In this document: one piece after another, positions 22,585 through 35,107 of the stretch
Layout of the letters: each line of letters starts with the position of its first letter
How positions within the stretch are numbered: the first letter of the stretch is position 1
Assembly: GCA_010015655.1 (NCBI GenBank)
Contig: ML976801.1
Span: 24,744 to 88,743, forward strand
Direction: 5' to 3'
Source of the DNA: Bimuria novae-zelandiae CBS 107.79
Taxonomy: Eukaryota > Ascomycota > Dothideomycetes > Pleosporales > Didymosphaeriaceae
Length of the DNA: 64,000 bases
The notes under the pieces: model-generated
The model's input: the letters and a program-made list of their open reading frames with translations, nothing else
What the model was told of the DNA's origin: nothing
Databases searched by the model: none
Translations under genes and position numbers: made by a program

Positions 22585-24665
22585 TCACCACGACGACCCA
22601 TTCGAGCTACTTCCAAAACTACTCCCCTTCCCATCAAACCCCTCCTCCCCCAACCCCCTCACCGCCATCCTCCCATTCCTTCTTAAAACCTCACACACCG
22701 TCTCAGGATCGACTTCATACCCGCTCTTCTTCCACCTGCGATTCAGCCACGCCGTGAGCGCATCCGCGCTACACCCCCAGCGCCGCGCGTCCCACTCGCG
22801 CAGAATAACCGCCTCGATGCCTTTATCTACACCCAGCTCATCCACGGCGGAAACTTGCAGCGGCACCGAGGATAAGGGGAGGGGAATAGCACGTGGGGGG
22901 AACGTGGCTTCGTACGCGGTGAGGAAGTGCAGGAGGCGCGCGTCTGTATGCGGCGGGGACGTTAGCGTGAGGCCGAAGGGCTGCCCGTTTAGTTTTAACG
23001 CGGAGAGCGGGCATGCTGCTGTGGGGTAGGACGCTGCGGCTGCGATGGTGCAGAGGGCGGAGTCGCCCGGTGCGATTAGGATGTCTAGTTCGTGCGCGGC
23101 GAAGACGGCGTCGAGGCCGGAGCGGCCGCCTGCGTTTGCTAGATGCTCGCGCAGACTGCGCAGGGTTTCTTTACTAGTGTGTGACTGGAGCGCAGCGAGG
23201 AGATCGCTTTGGTGCGGACACGCCGCCGGCAGTGTCAGTTCCTCGTGCTCTTTGTTGAAATTTATAATCTCGGCGAGAGAGTGGACTTTTGTCCATCTAA
23301 ACTGGCGCACAAACTCCGCAAGGCATTCTTTAAATTCGGCATAAACGAGGGGCTCGAATGAGTTCTGGTCGGGTTGCGAGGGGTGGTTGAGGGAGGATTG
23401 GGAGGGAAGAGGGACGGGGTAGACGATGTCGACGCCCATTTCGATGAGGGATTGCACGACCATGTCGTATTTCTGCAGCATGAAGCGCTCGGCGTCGGCG
23501 TTGATGCGGGCGGATTTGCGCCAGGAGCGCCAGATGGTGGGTTCGGTGAAGCCGATGCGGAGGCCCGTGAAGTCGGTGCGGATTTTGAAGGCTGAGCCGG
23601 AGCGTTGGCGGAAGCTGGGGTCTTTGCCGGAGGGCGAGAGGAGGACGTCCATGAGGGCGACGAGGTCTTTTGCGGATTTGGCCTGGGTGAGGTGGGTTAG
23701 TATGAGTATGGGGTCTGCTGTGATGGGAGGGGGACCGTACCATTCCGCCGGTAGAGTCGAAGCTTTTGCTGAGCGTGAAGATGCCGTCCATGGGGACTTC
23801 GCCAATGGTAGGCTTGAGCGCGTACAGCGCAGCGCGGTTCGCAGGCGTGATCATCGAGCCTAGAGTATCCGTTCCTATGGCCAGCGCACTGAATCCTGCT
23901 GCGACGCTCACAGCCGAGCCCGTCGACGAGCCCCCCGGCGCCGAAAGTTCCCAGTGCAGCTTCTTCTTCGCAATATGCCGGGCCACGTACGGCGACTGCG
24001 TCTGCCCTCCCACTGCCGACCACCCCGGGGGCATGCTCGGATTCTTCAACCCGCAGAACTCGGTCAAGTTCGCTTTGCCTAGTATGATGAGGCCTCTCCG
24101 GATGAGGCGGTCGACGATGGTGGCGTTCCTCTTCGGCGTACATCCTACGAAAGCGTACGAGCCTGTCCAGAGCAAATCAGTTTTTTGTATACTTTTTGAA
24201 TACGGATAGAAAAATCATAGACCTACCCACAGTAGTATCCATCCCCAGCCCGGCCTCCGTCATAATATTATCCTTCAGCACAATCGGAATCCCATGCAAC
24301 GGGCCCCTCCTCTTCCCCCTACTCCTCTCATCATCCAGTCTCCTCGCAATGCGCACCAACTCATGTCTCGGCGCGACCGATATCAACGCTTGTAACTGCC
24401 TTCCTCGCCGATTATGCTGTTCGATCTGGTGCAGGTACGCTTCTACAATCTCCACGCTGGTGATGACGCCCGCATTCAACATCTCGGCCAGCTCGAAGGC
24501 CGACGCGACGAGCGGGTCGAATTCGGGCAGAGAGGTGGAGGCATTGCTGGAGGAGACGAACGAGCCTTTGCGCGCGGCGTTGACGTGGATGGTTTGGAAG
24601 AACTCGGGGGGGAGTTCGGGCTCGAAGGCGGAGGGTGTGAGGACTTGCTTGAGGTACTTGAACAT
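22585..24665 (-). CDS. Amidase-signature family enzyme
   Basis: Exons 24227-24665, 23741-24162 and 22585-23682 (minus strand) join to about 652 residues. The Ser-cisSer-Lys catalytic triad is visible: Lys in GIPIVLKDNI, the cis-Ser loop SAPGGSSTGSA, and the nucleophile region GTDTLGSMITPAN. The last differs from the usual DTGGSIR (Leu for Gly, Met for Ile) but keeps the Ser. Family members hydrolyse amides; the substrate cannot be told, and it is not the mitochondrial GatA type, to judge from its long divergent C terminus. The start MFKYLKQVLT is the first ATG in frame. It ends in a Ser-rich tail close to the assembly gap. Confidence 0.88.
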
Positions 24666-25865
24666 TGTCGCTTGGAAGCGACACCTCGGATCGACAGCGC
24701 TTTGCAAAAGCGAGGCTCTGATCCGTTCCTCTGGTAATCGTCCAAATGTTGTCTTGAAGCACCAGATGGGAATACGGTCAGGTAAAAACGAGTGCGACGA
24801 AAAGAAGAGTGAGCTCGACACCGGCAAGCCCGCCCCCGCGAGAGCCAGGTCGCATTCTCATAAGTACGGTCCTGCTCCCATAGGGCCATAGCTCACGCAT
24901 CCACCCATGTTACGTGTGAGCACTATTTCTCCACACTGACTGGGGGGGGGGATTCTTCTACGGTGCTAGCCGCTTCCAGCTATATCCTTCCTTCCAGAAG
25001 GTCTGCTCACCAATCACGAGGCAGAGCCTAAAACGCTTCTGCACATGATTTGAGGACGCAGTGGCACCGCTCTCTATACGCCCATATCGCGCTGTTTACC
25101 CGGCTCGCAGGGCCGCACGGGGCCTCGCTTGTATTGCTGGGAAGATGCATGGAAGCGTGGCGTCGACGTGCATTTAACCAGCGCGGCTTGGCGCCAGTCA
25201 GTCATCATCCCAGGCTTCTACGAAGGATGTATCGATTATCGTGGCGTTTGCTGTGCCTTTCTCCTGCATCGTAACCTAGCAGGAACAGCAGGATGGGAGG
25301 TGGGAAAGCAGTAGGGTAGTCGTTCGAGACGTTGTCGTGATCCAAGTACAGCATCCGATTGTTCCTTTTTACCGGAATTATAATTCATCGTTCGCAGGGT
25401 TATGTAAGACCATCATCATTATTGCAATTAAGTCGTTATAGTAAATTCCTTAGCAAAACTCGTGCCGTTAAAACGTCATATCAACTCCTTCCAACGCGGT
25501 GCCTTTCGTATAAAGGTTTCGTGATAACTCTGGAATACTTCCCTGACGCCGTAAGCAGCCCATTTCCTCGCAATCTCACTCAGCAAAACGTTTCGTCGGA
25601 TGCGAGCAGCGAGGTCGGATGGGCGTGAGCGTGGGCGTAGCGTGCTTCGTATAGAAGGGTAAGCGGTCCGTTTCCTCTCTTTACCACTTACCACTCTACC
25701 CGCTCCCATCCGACCTACAGAAGCCGCCGAGTGGTGCAATGCAAAGATAACCATCCGTGTTTCTCGAAGCCTGCCCTCCCGCACGCCAACTATCCAAACC
25801 TTGAGTCCTCCCATGCCCTTCCCTACCCCACCATCCCTGCGCTCCCTCTTATACCACCTCAGATA

Positions 25866-25942
<77 letters not shown>

Positions 25943-26644
25943 ATCTCACCCGCTCCCCCAAATTTTCATCAAACTTTATATACCTTACCCCGCGCGCGAG
26001 AGTAACTCCAGCGATGACGCGACAGCGTTCGATATTACTTTCACACAACACATTCTCCTAATAATTACCACCTATAAGCAGTCGCACACGGGCTCATCAG
26101 CTGGTCGTTGCTTTCTCCCGCGAACCTTGGCGACTATCGTGTGGTGCAGCCGGTGGATGTATCAAGTGCCGAGTGCGATCCAGGTTCTGCGTGGAAGCAT
26201 AGATTAGAGGCAGTATGGAGGGATTTTTTAGGTGCCGCGGGATGGTCAGTCGTGCCGGCTTGGATGCATCGCGATGCTGTGCGCTGTGATATCACGGTCG
26301 TAATCAAAGTTTCTATTTGTGTCCGTTTGTCTATGTGATGTATAATGTGATGCTGCGGAAACACAGTGAGCAGGAGTGTCGTAGAGCCCACCCCATCAAC
26401 CTCCCAGGAAGCAGAGCATAACAACTATATTGGTATACAAAGAAACTAATCAAACGTAGGTATTACAGGTAAACTTAGTACAAGGTATCTTGATTGCTAC
26501 AACGTAACTCTGAGACAAGTTCCGGGTAAAAAGCCACGTCTTCACGACATAGGAATAATCCTAAAACATGCTGACTTTGAAGATGACCGCAGCTGAAGTT
26601 TTACTCTATACAAGGCAAGCTCCATTCTTGGAGATTCGACTCGC
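24666..26644. other. Gene-poor 2-kb interval with homopolymer tracts
   Basis: No coding gene supported. It includes a run of 10 G at 24942-24951 and the poly-C tract at 25869-25942. Confidence 0.55.
25869..25942. repeat. Uninterrupted poly-C tract, 74 bases
   Basis: All 74 bases are C. Such a tract is rare in fungal DNA and prone to slippage, so its length is likely approximate. It lies in a non-coding region; on the minus strand it produces a false poly-glycine frame. Confidence 0.95.
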
Positions 26645-28531
26645 TTAGAATGTGGTCGTAGCTAATCTGCTTGCCGCGTTCTTTGCATCGATACGATCTT
26701 CGTCATCGTCGACACCTGCTTTGCTGGTCGCACGCTTCCTCCCAGTCGTGCCTTCTTCACCGTCATCTTCATCCTCCTCTGGTACACCCGGGACTGCAGG
26801 GAAGCTGCCGCTAAGGCTTCGGTTCAGCCCATCACCTGGTCGCCTAGGTACTCCGGACCATGCATCGCCCTTCGGCCCTTGCGAACTCGCCATAGACACG
26901 CGGCGCTGAGTCGGGTGTGCTTCACGCCCCAACCGGGAAAGGCCACCGCTCGCATCTATCGCTCGGATGTCGGGTCTGACGGATTCGAGCGTGGCGAGAG
27001 TGCGGCGTTCTGCTTCTATTTGACGCACGACGTACTCGCGAATTGCGTACCTCATGTCAGCTGCGGTGCGATCGAACCAGTTCCTCTGTTCCTGCAGGAG
27101 GTTCGCTGTCACACGCTGTGACTTTTGAAGAAGATACTGCTCATGACTGCGGGCCTCTTCTAGGGCCGTGATAGCCTCGTCAACTTTGTCCCTCTTCACG
27201 CTCGAGCTTGCTTTCAATCGGTCTGCTGCTGTCATCTTGGACTTGGTTGAAGCCTGTGCTTGGAGTAATTCACGGAGCAGGATGTGTCGGTTGGTAAGCG
27301 TCTCTTTTACGATGAACGCGTCACTGCTGTGATATTGGAGAGGGTCGCCCAATGTAGTTGCTTCGGCTGTCCCTTGCGCAGCATGAAAGTCACCCGTCGC
27401 TTGGATGACTTTGCCTAGCTTTCGGTACGCGTGAGCAAGTCCGGGATGCGTTTCTTGTGCGTTCATGGCGGCAAGCTTATTTCCTAAGTCGGACTCTGCA
27501 GCCCCGAGGTCTGCACCATGTCAGCAATGTTACGGGTTGCAAGAATATAGGACCTACTTCTCCTGGACTTTACGACCTTGTCAAGCTTCTGATCGGTGTC
27601 CATTGTTCCCAAATAAAAAGCCTTTACAATCGGACGGGCAGCGGCGAGCTCGGGCGTGTCGTCTGGAGGAGGGGCGAACTGCTTGATCACCTTTCGACGC
27701 ACACCAGTGGCTGGTTGCTTCCTCCGGACAACGGGGCTGTATCCAAAATCACTTTCCACAAAGAACACCATCTCCTCGTCTCGGATCAACACGTCGTTGC
27801 TGCACACTATGTTCAGCCACCTTTGTATTGAGGCCTTGACACGCGCTTCGTCTTCGTCGGTCCCTGCGCCAGCAGCTGTAGTCGCGGGAGGGACTGCAGG
27901 CACCATTGCTTCCGGACATGCCGAGATCAGATGCTCTCCAAACTTGACGAATTCCGAGTGCAGTCGCCGGACGTCGCGGAACTGGGTCGTGCGGAATTTG
28001 GGCAGGTTTGTCTATAGTAATATTAGCAATGAGATCAAGAATAGCATGACTAGCTTTTCGTGGAAAGTAAGTGTCCAGTTAACATACATATACATCGAAC
28101 CGGAGGATTGGATCCTTCTTGCCAGTACGCTCCAGACCTGTCACCTTCGCCTGAAGCTTGTAGTGGGTTTGCGGTCGCTGCTGACGGTTCCCATGGTAGC
28201 GCTGAGGATGGTTGTGCGCCTGGTGGCCTTGCGCCGGAGCTTGCTGTTGCTGCTGCTGCGGTGCCTGGCCAGCCTGCCTTGGATTCTGCGATTGGGGCCG
28301 AGCGGGGTCGCCATTTTCCGACGCCGTATTGGGTCTATTGTGCGAGTTCTGGTCGCCCATATAGCCGTAGTTTTCTGAATCCTGTCCATAGGGAGAAGCT
28401 TGCGGTGGGAGCGGGGAGGAGGGAATGTCGCTGGTGGGAGGTTGACTGAAGCTCGTCCGGTTGTGTTGCGGCGATGATGCCCACGGGTCGCCGCCCGCTG
28501 GGTGGTCTGGATCGTGCGCGGAGTAGTCCAT
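26645..28531 (-). CDS. VPS17: Vps17, retromer-associated PX-BAR sorting nexin
   Basis: Exons 28088-28531, 27558-28011 and 26645-27510 (minus strand) give about 587 residues in consistent phase. The N terminus is disordered and Gln/Pro-rich. The PX domain starts at HYKLQAKVTGLER and continues across intron 1 (DPILRFDVY then TNLPKFRTTQFRDVRRLHSEF). The conserved SDFGYSPVVRRKQPATGV follows, and the C-terminal half is a helical BAR region (HPGLAHAYRKLGKVIQATGD) with an acidic tail. With Vps5 it forms the membrane-bending part of the retromer that returns receptors from endosome to Golgi. It shares a 219-base promoter with MEF2. PX lipid specificity is not readable: family members vary. Confidence 0.92.
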
Positions 28532-28750
28532 GACGGCGGCGACTGCGATTGGGATTCGGCACGAAGGGTGGGTGAGCCCTGAAGCTATACAGCTGACGTG
28601 CGTGGTCGCCTGTTGCTGCTCGCTCGAGTAGCTTGGCTCGCGCTCGCTTGCACAGACGGGGAAGGCGCGCGTCATTTGTCACGTGTCGTGCCATCCTCCA
28701 GCAACTTTGCATCTCCCTTCTCATCAACTGGAGCTGGCAGCGCATTGGGT
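28532..28750. promoter_or_regulatory. Divergent VPS17-MEF2 promoter
   Basis: Only 219 bases lie between the two start codons, so the promoters must overlap. No specific factor site stood out. Confidence 0.5.
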
Positions 28751-31673
28751 ATGTGGCTTGGATGGGCATGTTGCGCTCGTCGAGTCATTCGACACAATGT
28801 AAAGGCGCCTAGAAGGCTCCTGTCGACGCAGGTCGGCCCGCAATTCGACCAGCTATCAAAAACCACAAGGAACATTGGAATCATCGCTCACATCGATGCA
28901 GTGAGTATACTGCCGTCAATCCTTCAACAATTGCTGAATTAGCCAGGGCAAAACAACAACCACAGAGCGTATGCTCTACTACAGTGGGTACACTAGACGA
29001 ATAGGAGGTACGAGAAAATTTCCATCAGTTCTGCATCGTTGATCCTTTGCATCAGTCTTTTTTCTGACCAGCTCTGAACACGAAATGTGATTCCAGAAGC
29101 TGGGGAAGTTTACACTTTTCCTTTCCTGACCTTCCTTGGATGAAGTACTACCGCATTGCAACATAGACAATTCATCTGCTCAATTGTCTGGGCGGGTTTC
29201 AGTGCTAACAACAGGCACAGATGTCGATGAAGGTTCTACTGTTACGGACTTTCTACCAGCAGAGCGAGCACGAGGTATCACCATTCAATCAGCAGCCATT
29301 ACGTTTGATTGGCCTCCAAAGAACCCTCAAGATCCGCCGGCCGCACCACCCACCTCTTTTGAGACGGTACCGTACTCATCATTCTCTCACAACGTCAATT
29401 TGATCGATACGCCTGGCCATGCAGACTTCACCTTCGAGGTGCTGCGATCGCTTCGTGTACTTGATGGCGCAGTATGCATCCTCGATGGCGTTGCTGGGGT
29501 TGAAGCCCAAACTGAGAAGGTTTGGACGCAAGCAGGCACCTTCCACATTCCCAGAATTATTTTCGTGAATAAGCTAGACCGGGTTGGTGCAGCTTTCTCA
29601 CGGACCGTTAAAGAAATCGGTGTTCGATTACACGGATGGCCAGCAGTTTGTCAAATCCCGTGGTGGAAGGGCGGAAACGGCGACTTTATCGGTGTCGGTG
29701 ATGTCGTCAATTTGAGAGGTATGATGTGGCATGGCTCGATCGACGGTAGCCAGATCCAGCCTTATACACTGGAACAACTTCATGCCACGGACAAGGATTT
29801 CGCCAATGAGATTAAGAAGGCTCGCGTTGCATTGGTCGAACTCCTAAGTGAGCATGACGACATCATGGTAGAGCATTTCCTTGAGCATGACGAAGACCAC
29901 CTCTCGATCCCCGGTATACAAATCATGCAATCACTTCGGCGAGTGGTTCTCCAGGCCCCACAGACAATCATACCAGTCTTCGCCGGTGCGAGTTTCAAGA
30001 ATATCGGCGTGCAACCTCTTCTAGATTCTGTCGTCGATCTGCTTCCTTCCCCACTCGAACGACCCGATCCAGAAATCAGTGTAGGCAACGAAACCAGCAC
30101 GCTTGCTCATTTGCTCAGCTCGGCAGCCGGCTCAGCGACCAAAGCAACCATCGCAGGAAAGAAAAAGAATCAGAAGGAAGGAAGTGCGGCAGGTTTTCCT
30201 GAGGCTCGTAATCTCTCAGCTTGCACTCTAGCTTTCAAAGTGGTAAACGATCCCAAACGTGGCATACTCGTATACGTCCGTATCTATAGTGGTACGCTGG
30301 ATAAAGGTGCTATTCTCTACAACACCAACCTCCACGTCGCAGAACGCGCTCCTCGTCTTCTCAAGATGTATGCAAACGATGCTGTGGAAGTGGATTCTCT
30401 TTCTTCTGGCCAGATTGGTGTTATCCCGGGTCTTAAACATGCACGAACAGGCGACACACTCATCTGGTGTAAAGGGTTGCCGATGAAAGCCCAGCCGCCT
30501 GGCGGTCTCAAGAGCCTACAACTTCGTCCGATCAACGTGCCACCTCCAGTATTCTTCACTAGCATCGAACCGCATAGTTTGAGCGAACAGAAGCATGTGC
30601 ACGAAAGTTTGGCAATTCTCCTGCGGGAAGATCCAAGTTTGCAATTGTCCATCGACGAAGAAAGCGGGCAAACTCATCTTGCTGGTATGGGCGATCTGCA
30701 TTTGGAAATTGCTCGAGATCGTTTGCTCAACGATTTCAAAGCCAAGGCACGCATCGGCAAGATCGAAATCAGTTACCGAGAAACTATCACATCCTCTACC
30801 TCACCCAACACGTACCTGCTCGACAAATCCATAGCAAGCAAACCCGCCAAAGCAGGCATCACGGTATCTTTGACCCCAAGTGATGATATGGTTGTACCAA
30901 TTTCTGCACCTGAGGCAACACAGCCAAAGGACGGCGCTTTCGAAACGACCTATTCCCTTCCTGACAATTGTACATTACACATCATCCATCCCAATCTCTC
31001 TCGACACGACTCAAGTGGCCACAACAACCACCTTCCATCACATCTCAGTCTCCCTGGTATCTTGTCCTCCATCCACTCTGGAGCCTCCGCCGCACTAGCT
31101 CGCGGACCTTACAACGGCTATCCAGTCTCCAACACCCGGATTGAGGTCAACCTTGACGCTGCAGTGCATCTCTTCAATGAAACCACCCCAACCGCCATGT
31201 CAATGGCAACTCGCACAGCTGTGCAAAACAGCCTCCGCGTTGCCAACGACGCCAGCCCCGCCATCCTTATGGAGCCGGTTATGCTCGCCACCATCTTCGT
31301 AAACGAAGCCTCCCTCGGCGCGGTTGTGCAGGACCTCTCCTCTGCGCGCGGCGGCCAGGTCCTATCGCTCGATGCCTCCGACGCCCCCGTCCCGACAACA
31401 TCCATGTCATCTAAGCTCCCAACGATCGACCCGGGTTTTGTATACGTGCCACCAGACCCTTTTTCATCCGGTGGGGAGGTCGGCTCTGGACTGGGGGACA
31501 GCCAGCGACAGATTGTGGCGAGGGTGCCCTTGAAGGAGATGGTTGGGTATTTGAATCAACTGCGTGCGCTTACGGGCGGAAGGGGCACCTTTGTGATGAC
31601 CGTGGATGGGTTCGAGAAGATGGCCGCGCAGAGACAGAAGGAGGTCATGGATGCAATGAGGGAATTTGCCTAG
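28751..31673 (+). CDS. MEF2: Mitochondrial ribosome-releasing elongation factor G 2 (Mef2)
   Basis: Exons 28751-28900, 28947-29007 and 29221-31673 give about 887 residues. An Arg-rich amphipathic N terminus ([20 protein letters not shown]) fits a mitochondrial presequence. GTPase motifs: P-loop AHIDAGKTTT, cut by intron 1 between Ala and Gly; switch [15 protein letters not shown] for guanine recognition. Later domains include the [16 protein letters not shown] segment and a C-terminal RGTFVM stretch. The length and long insertion (about 30880-31140) fit the Mef2/GFM2 branch, which with recycling factor splits mitochondrial ribosomes after termination, rather than translocase Mef1. The 213-nt second intron is long for this window. 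Confidence 0.92.
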
Positions 31674-32760
31674 ATATGTAAGAAGTAGTGTAAGATATTG
31701 AACATCCAGTGTACGATCTACAGGCGTTTTCCAGATTCGAGGTAAGCATTATTGTACAGCATGCGGTTTCGAGGTAGATACAGCCGTAGACTCGGTGTGT
31801 AACAATTAGGTAGGTGTCAGTAGGAAAGCTTACACTTCACCCTTCCAGTACTGGCGCCTGTGTCCAGATCTCCAGCGACATCCTTCGAGCTACCCTACAG
31901 TGAGCAATCCATCTCTGTCGGCCATCCGCGTCCTAGGATGGCTACAGGCCAGTTAGATCTGCACCAGACGAGCTGGACCCCAACACGAGCGCCATGTAAG
32001 ATGAAAGTAAAAGCCGAGGATCGCTTAGAATGCACGCATCTCGCCGGCGACATTGGATGCTAGAGACACTAGTAACCTCTGTGGTACATGCCGCACCCTA
32101 GCAAACACTCTCCTGTGGTTTCGTCCTATCACGTTGGGGGAGGCAGGATCATCTTTCGAGTTGTACACATTGTTAGAACATCCTCCCTCGCTGTTCGTTC
32201 GCAGCTTCCATACCGAGCACAGTGAAGGCTCTTTCGAGTCCGGATTCAATTAATAAACCCTACTCCAGGTTCGGCGGGAGCGGTCTCTTGGCTTGTTGTT
32301 ATTCGTATTTAGATCGGCGCCGCCTGCGTTGGCTGCTTCTTTCGCCGCTCCTCTCACTGAACGCAGCCACCCTTGGAAAACATGGCTTCTATGAGTAAAC
32401 TGGTGGCGAGAGGCTTCGAAGAAACACTCCAGGATTGTATCGAGGGCATTCAAAACATCCCAGTAGATAGGAGGAAGGCTCCAGGTAAAAGCACTGGTCT
32501 CAATCACCTGGTGCTCCTTCCCTAACGTCGATTTAGCCTTTGTTGTAGTCCCTTACCAGGGCAACCACGATCGAGGCAATTTGCCCACAGCTCCTGCGGC
32601 CTTAGCCAATCCGTCTCCTCTCACCACGACCTTTCTCCTTACCACACCCTCATCGAACCACAAGCGAACTCAATCAGCTCCCACACTCCTAGGTAAGCGT
32701 CGCCCTAGTGCGGTCTCTAATTTGCGCTGACAAGCAATAGCAACCTCTCTGACCAACGAC
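31674..32760. other. Intergenic, possible upstream exon of next gene
   Basis: Mostly featureless. An ATG at 32382 opens a short frame (MASMSKLVARGFEE) followed by a GTAAAA donor-like site at 32485; it might be a non-essential or upstream exon of the 32761 gene, but no phase-consistent join was found. Confidence 0.4.
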
Positions 32761-35107
32761 ATGAACCGTGCGAATCTTTATGGGGCTCCGCCGCGCGCTG
32801 CACCCCCCTCTCCCGTGGCGGACATCCGCCTGAAGAAGCCGGCGGTTCGGGTCGCGCGTCCTGCCGGTCCTGCCGGCTCTGCTTCAGGTACTCCCGGCCG
32901 CTCCAACGATGCCGTGCGTTCTTCAGGTAGTCCGGGCCACACCAATGGCTTCGCGCGTCCCGTCATGGCGACATCAAAGGCAGAAGACGGGTAAGTGCTA
33001 CTGCCTCCCTCATAGATTGGTAACTGAGGGGCATGTTCGCGGCCTGCGCTTCCTCGAGAGGGGCAGCGCAGACACGACTGGCCTCTAAGCTCTTCATATG
33101 GGATATGCGCATTCATCTGCGAGTACAACAACTGACGCCCATACTGTAGACCGGCGCCGCTGAAGGCCACCGCTAACGCCATGTCCGCCACCCCTGCAGA
33201 TGCTGACTCCGAAGACTCAGAGAGCGATCATGACGACCTTACGGCCGATTTCATGGCTCGCGTGGCGGCCTCTGCGGCCTTGACGAAGAAGTTGGGTCCG
33301 ACTCTAGCAGCTGCGCCTGCTCGTGGAGGGCTGTCTGTTGCTCAGGCGAATGCCAGCGCGGACAGCACCAACGCGACTCTGTCCTTCCCACCAGGCGTAA
33401 AAGTTGAGGAGCCGACCCAGAAGGACAAGCTTCCGGTCATCCAGGAGGAACCTGTCCAGGCCGCGCCGGCGCCGTCGTCATCCGCCGAGCCTGTCGTCGA
33501 AAAGTCCCAGGCGCGCATAGCCGAGGGTACAGCCGATGTAGCAGCAGGTATGTTTGTTTCCCTGCAATCTCAATGAGCGTGCTTGTCGCCTTCACACCTG
33601 TCAGTGCGCGGGTAGCATACCTGACCTACCAAATCAGCCGCAGCCGTTGACATGGATGTTGAATCCGAACTGACCAAAACAGGTGCTAGTTCGGTGAATC
33701 TATCCAACGAGGACCTCATACACCAGTTCCTCGTTATCGAGCGCGAGTATATGCGCAAAGCCACGGAGTTCATCACGCGTGAGTGCGAGGATCTTGAGCG
33801 AGAGTACGTCCGCAAAGGCGCGGAGCTCCTCACCTCGCTTCCTGAAAATGTCGGCGCAACTGGGGGCTTGATCAAGAAAGTGACCAGCAAGCTACTCCGC
33901 CCTTACGCGGCGGAGGCGGTCTTAGAGCCGGATGCTGTTGAAGGTCTGAAGTCTCGCTACGTCGCCGCGATTGCCAGCTTCCTCGAGAACACCCGCGATG
34001 TCTCGAAGGGAACCACACCGATTACCAAGGATCATGTCAAGGAGCTCTTGATTGAAGTCAGCGGGAACTTCATCCATCTGTCTGCGGTATTCGCGGAGCA
34101 GGGACTCATGTCCGCTGGGAACCTTGACCAGGTATGCAGCATCCAAGTACCTTTGAGCCCTACTAACGCACAATATCAGCTTATTGGCTTGGCCAAAGCC
34201 ATCGAGAGCGTCCACCAAGGCTCTGACTCTGCCCCCACCACCCTGCCTGTCACCTCCCCCAAGGACTCGTTGGATAGCGCGAAGTCATGGCCTGCTCGCG
34301 AGCAGCGAAAGAATGGTTAGCTCGCTTACTTGAACTTTGATATGCCATTGCTAAATCTTAAATCAGGACCAACGTACCGAACGTGTATTCTCGTCGGTCT
34401 CCCCCCGCAGCTGAGTCTCAACGAGGTGCAGGCTCTGGTAAGCACTTTTCCTCTCATCAGATCACCTTGAAGGCCATCATAATGTATAGATGAAATATTC
34501 ATGAGTATGCATTTGCTGACGTTGTTGCGCGATTATAGATTTGGGGTGGAAGGGTCGAATCGATCCAGCTCACGAAGCCAGGCCCCGGCAAGGCCCTGGT
34601 CAAGTTTCTCACTGCCGAAGGCTGTGAGAAGTATTTCAAGGCCACCGAGAACGGCATCAATATTCCCGGTTCGAAGAGCGTGGTCTTGGTCGAGAAGGCC
34701 CCGGCCCCGAACTCCGTCAATGACGTAGTGCAGAACTGTACTGACGGCGAGGCCACACGTTGCGTTAGGGTTTGGGACGCGGACGATGACTGGAATGCCA
34801 CGGCACTCACCTCTCTTGCGAAGGGCAAGAGCCAGCCGAAGCGTGAGGTCGACCAAATCAAGCGTGGGAGCAACCTGGCAGGCGTGAGTTACTCAACGTA
34901 TCACTCGTGAAGATCTTGTTAATCTCTGCATAGCGCAAGTACATCGAGTTTCGCTTTGCGAGCATCTACAATGCCCTGAACTTCAAGCGCCAGCTCATGG
35001 ACGATGAAGAATTTGAGCATTGCACTATTATCTACGCTCCTGACCCGTGCGAGACTTCGAAGGGCATCCACATCAAGGATGACGATGAGACGCGTGGTTT
35101 CTTCTAG
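32761..35107 (+). CDS. RRM-like nucleic-acid-binding protein, unknown role
   Basis: Seven exons (32761-32990, 33150-33547, 33638-34131, 34180-34315, 34367-34437, 34539-34883, 34934-35107) close in phase to about 615 residues. The N-terminal third is Pro/Ala/Ser-rich with an acidic DSEDSESDHDD patch. The middle (NLSNEDLIHQFLVIEREYMR onward) is helical. The C-terminal part has an RRM-like alpha-beta plait: YRTCILVGLPPQLSLNEVQ, then IWGGRVESIQL, then KALVKFLTAEGCEKYF, and finally KYIEFRFASIYNALNFKRQL. The donor after exon 4 is GTTAGC, less usual. Fungal proteins of this build are annotated only as nucleotide-binding alpha-beta plait; RNA binding is likely but unproven. Confidence 0.78.

Noticed and set aside
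25476..26051. Minus-strand frame with a long glycine run
   Set aside because: It is only the poly-C tract read backwards; no start context or family.
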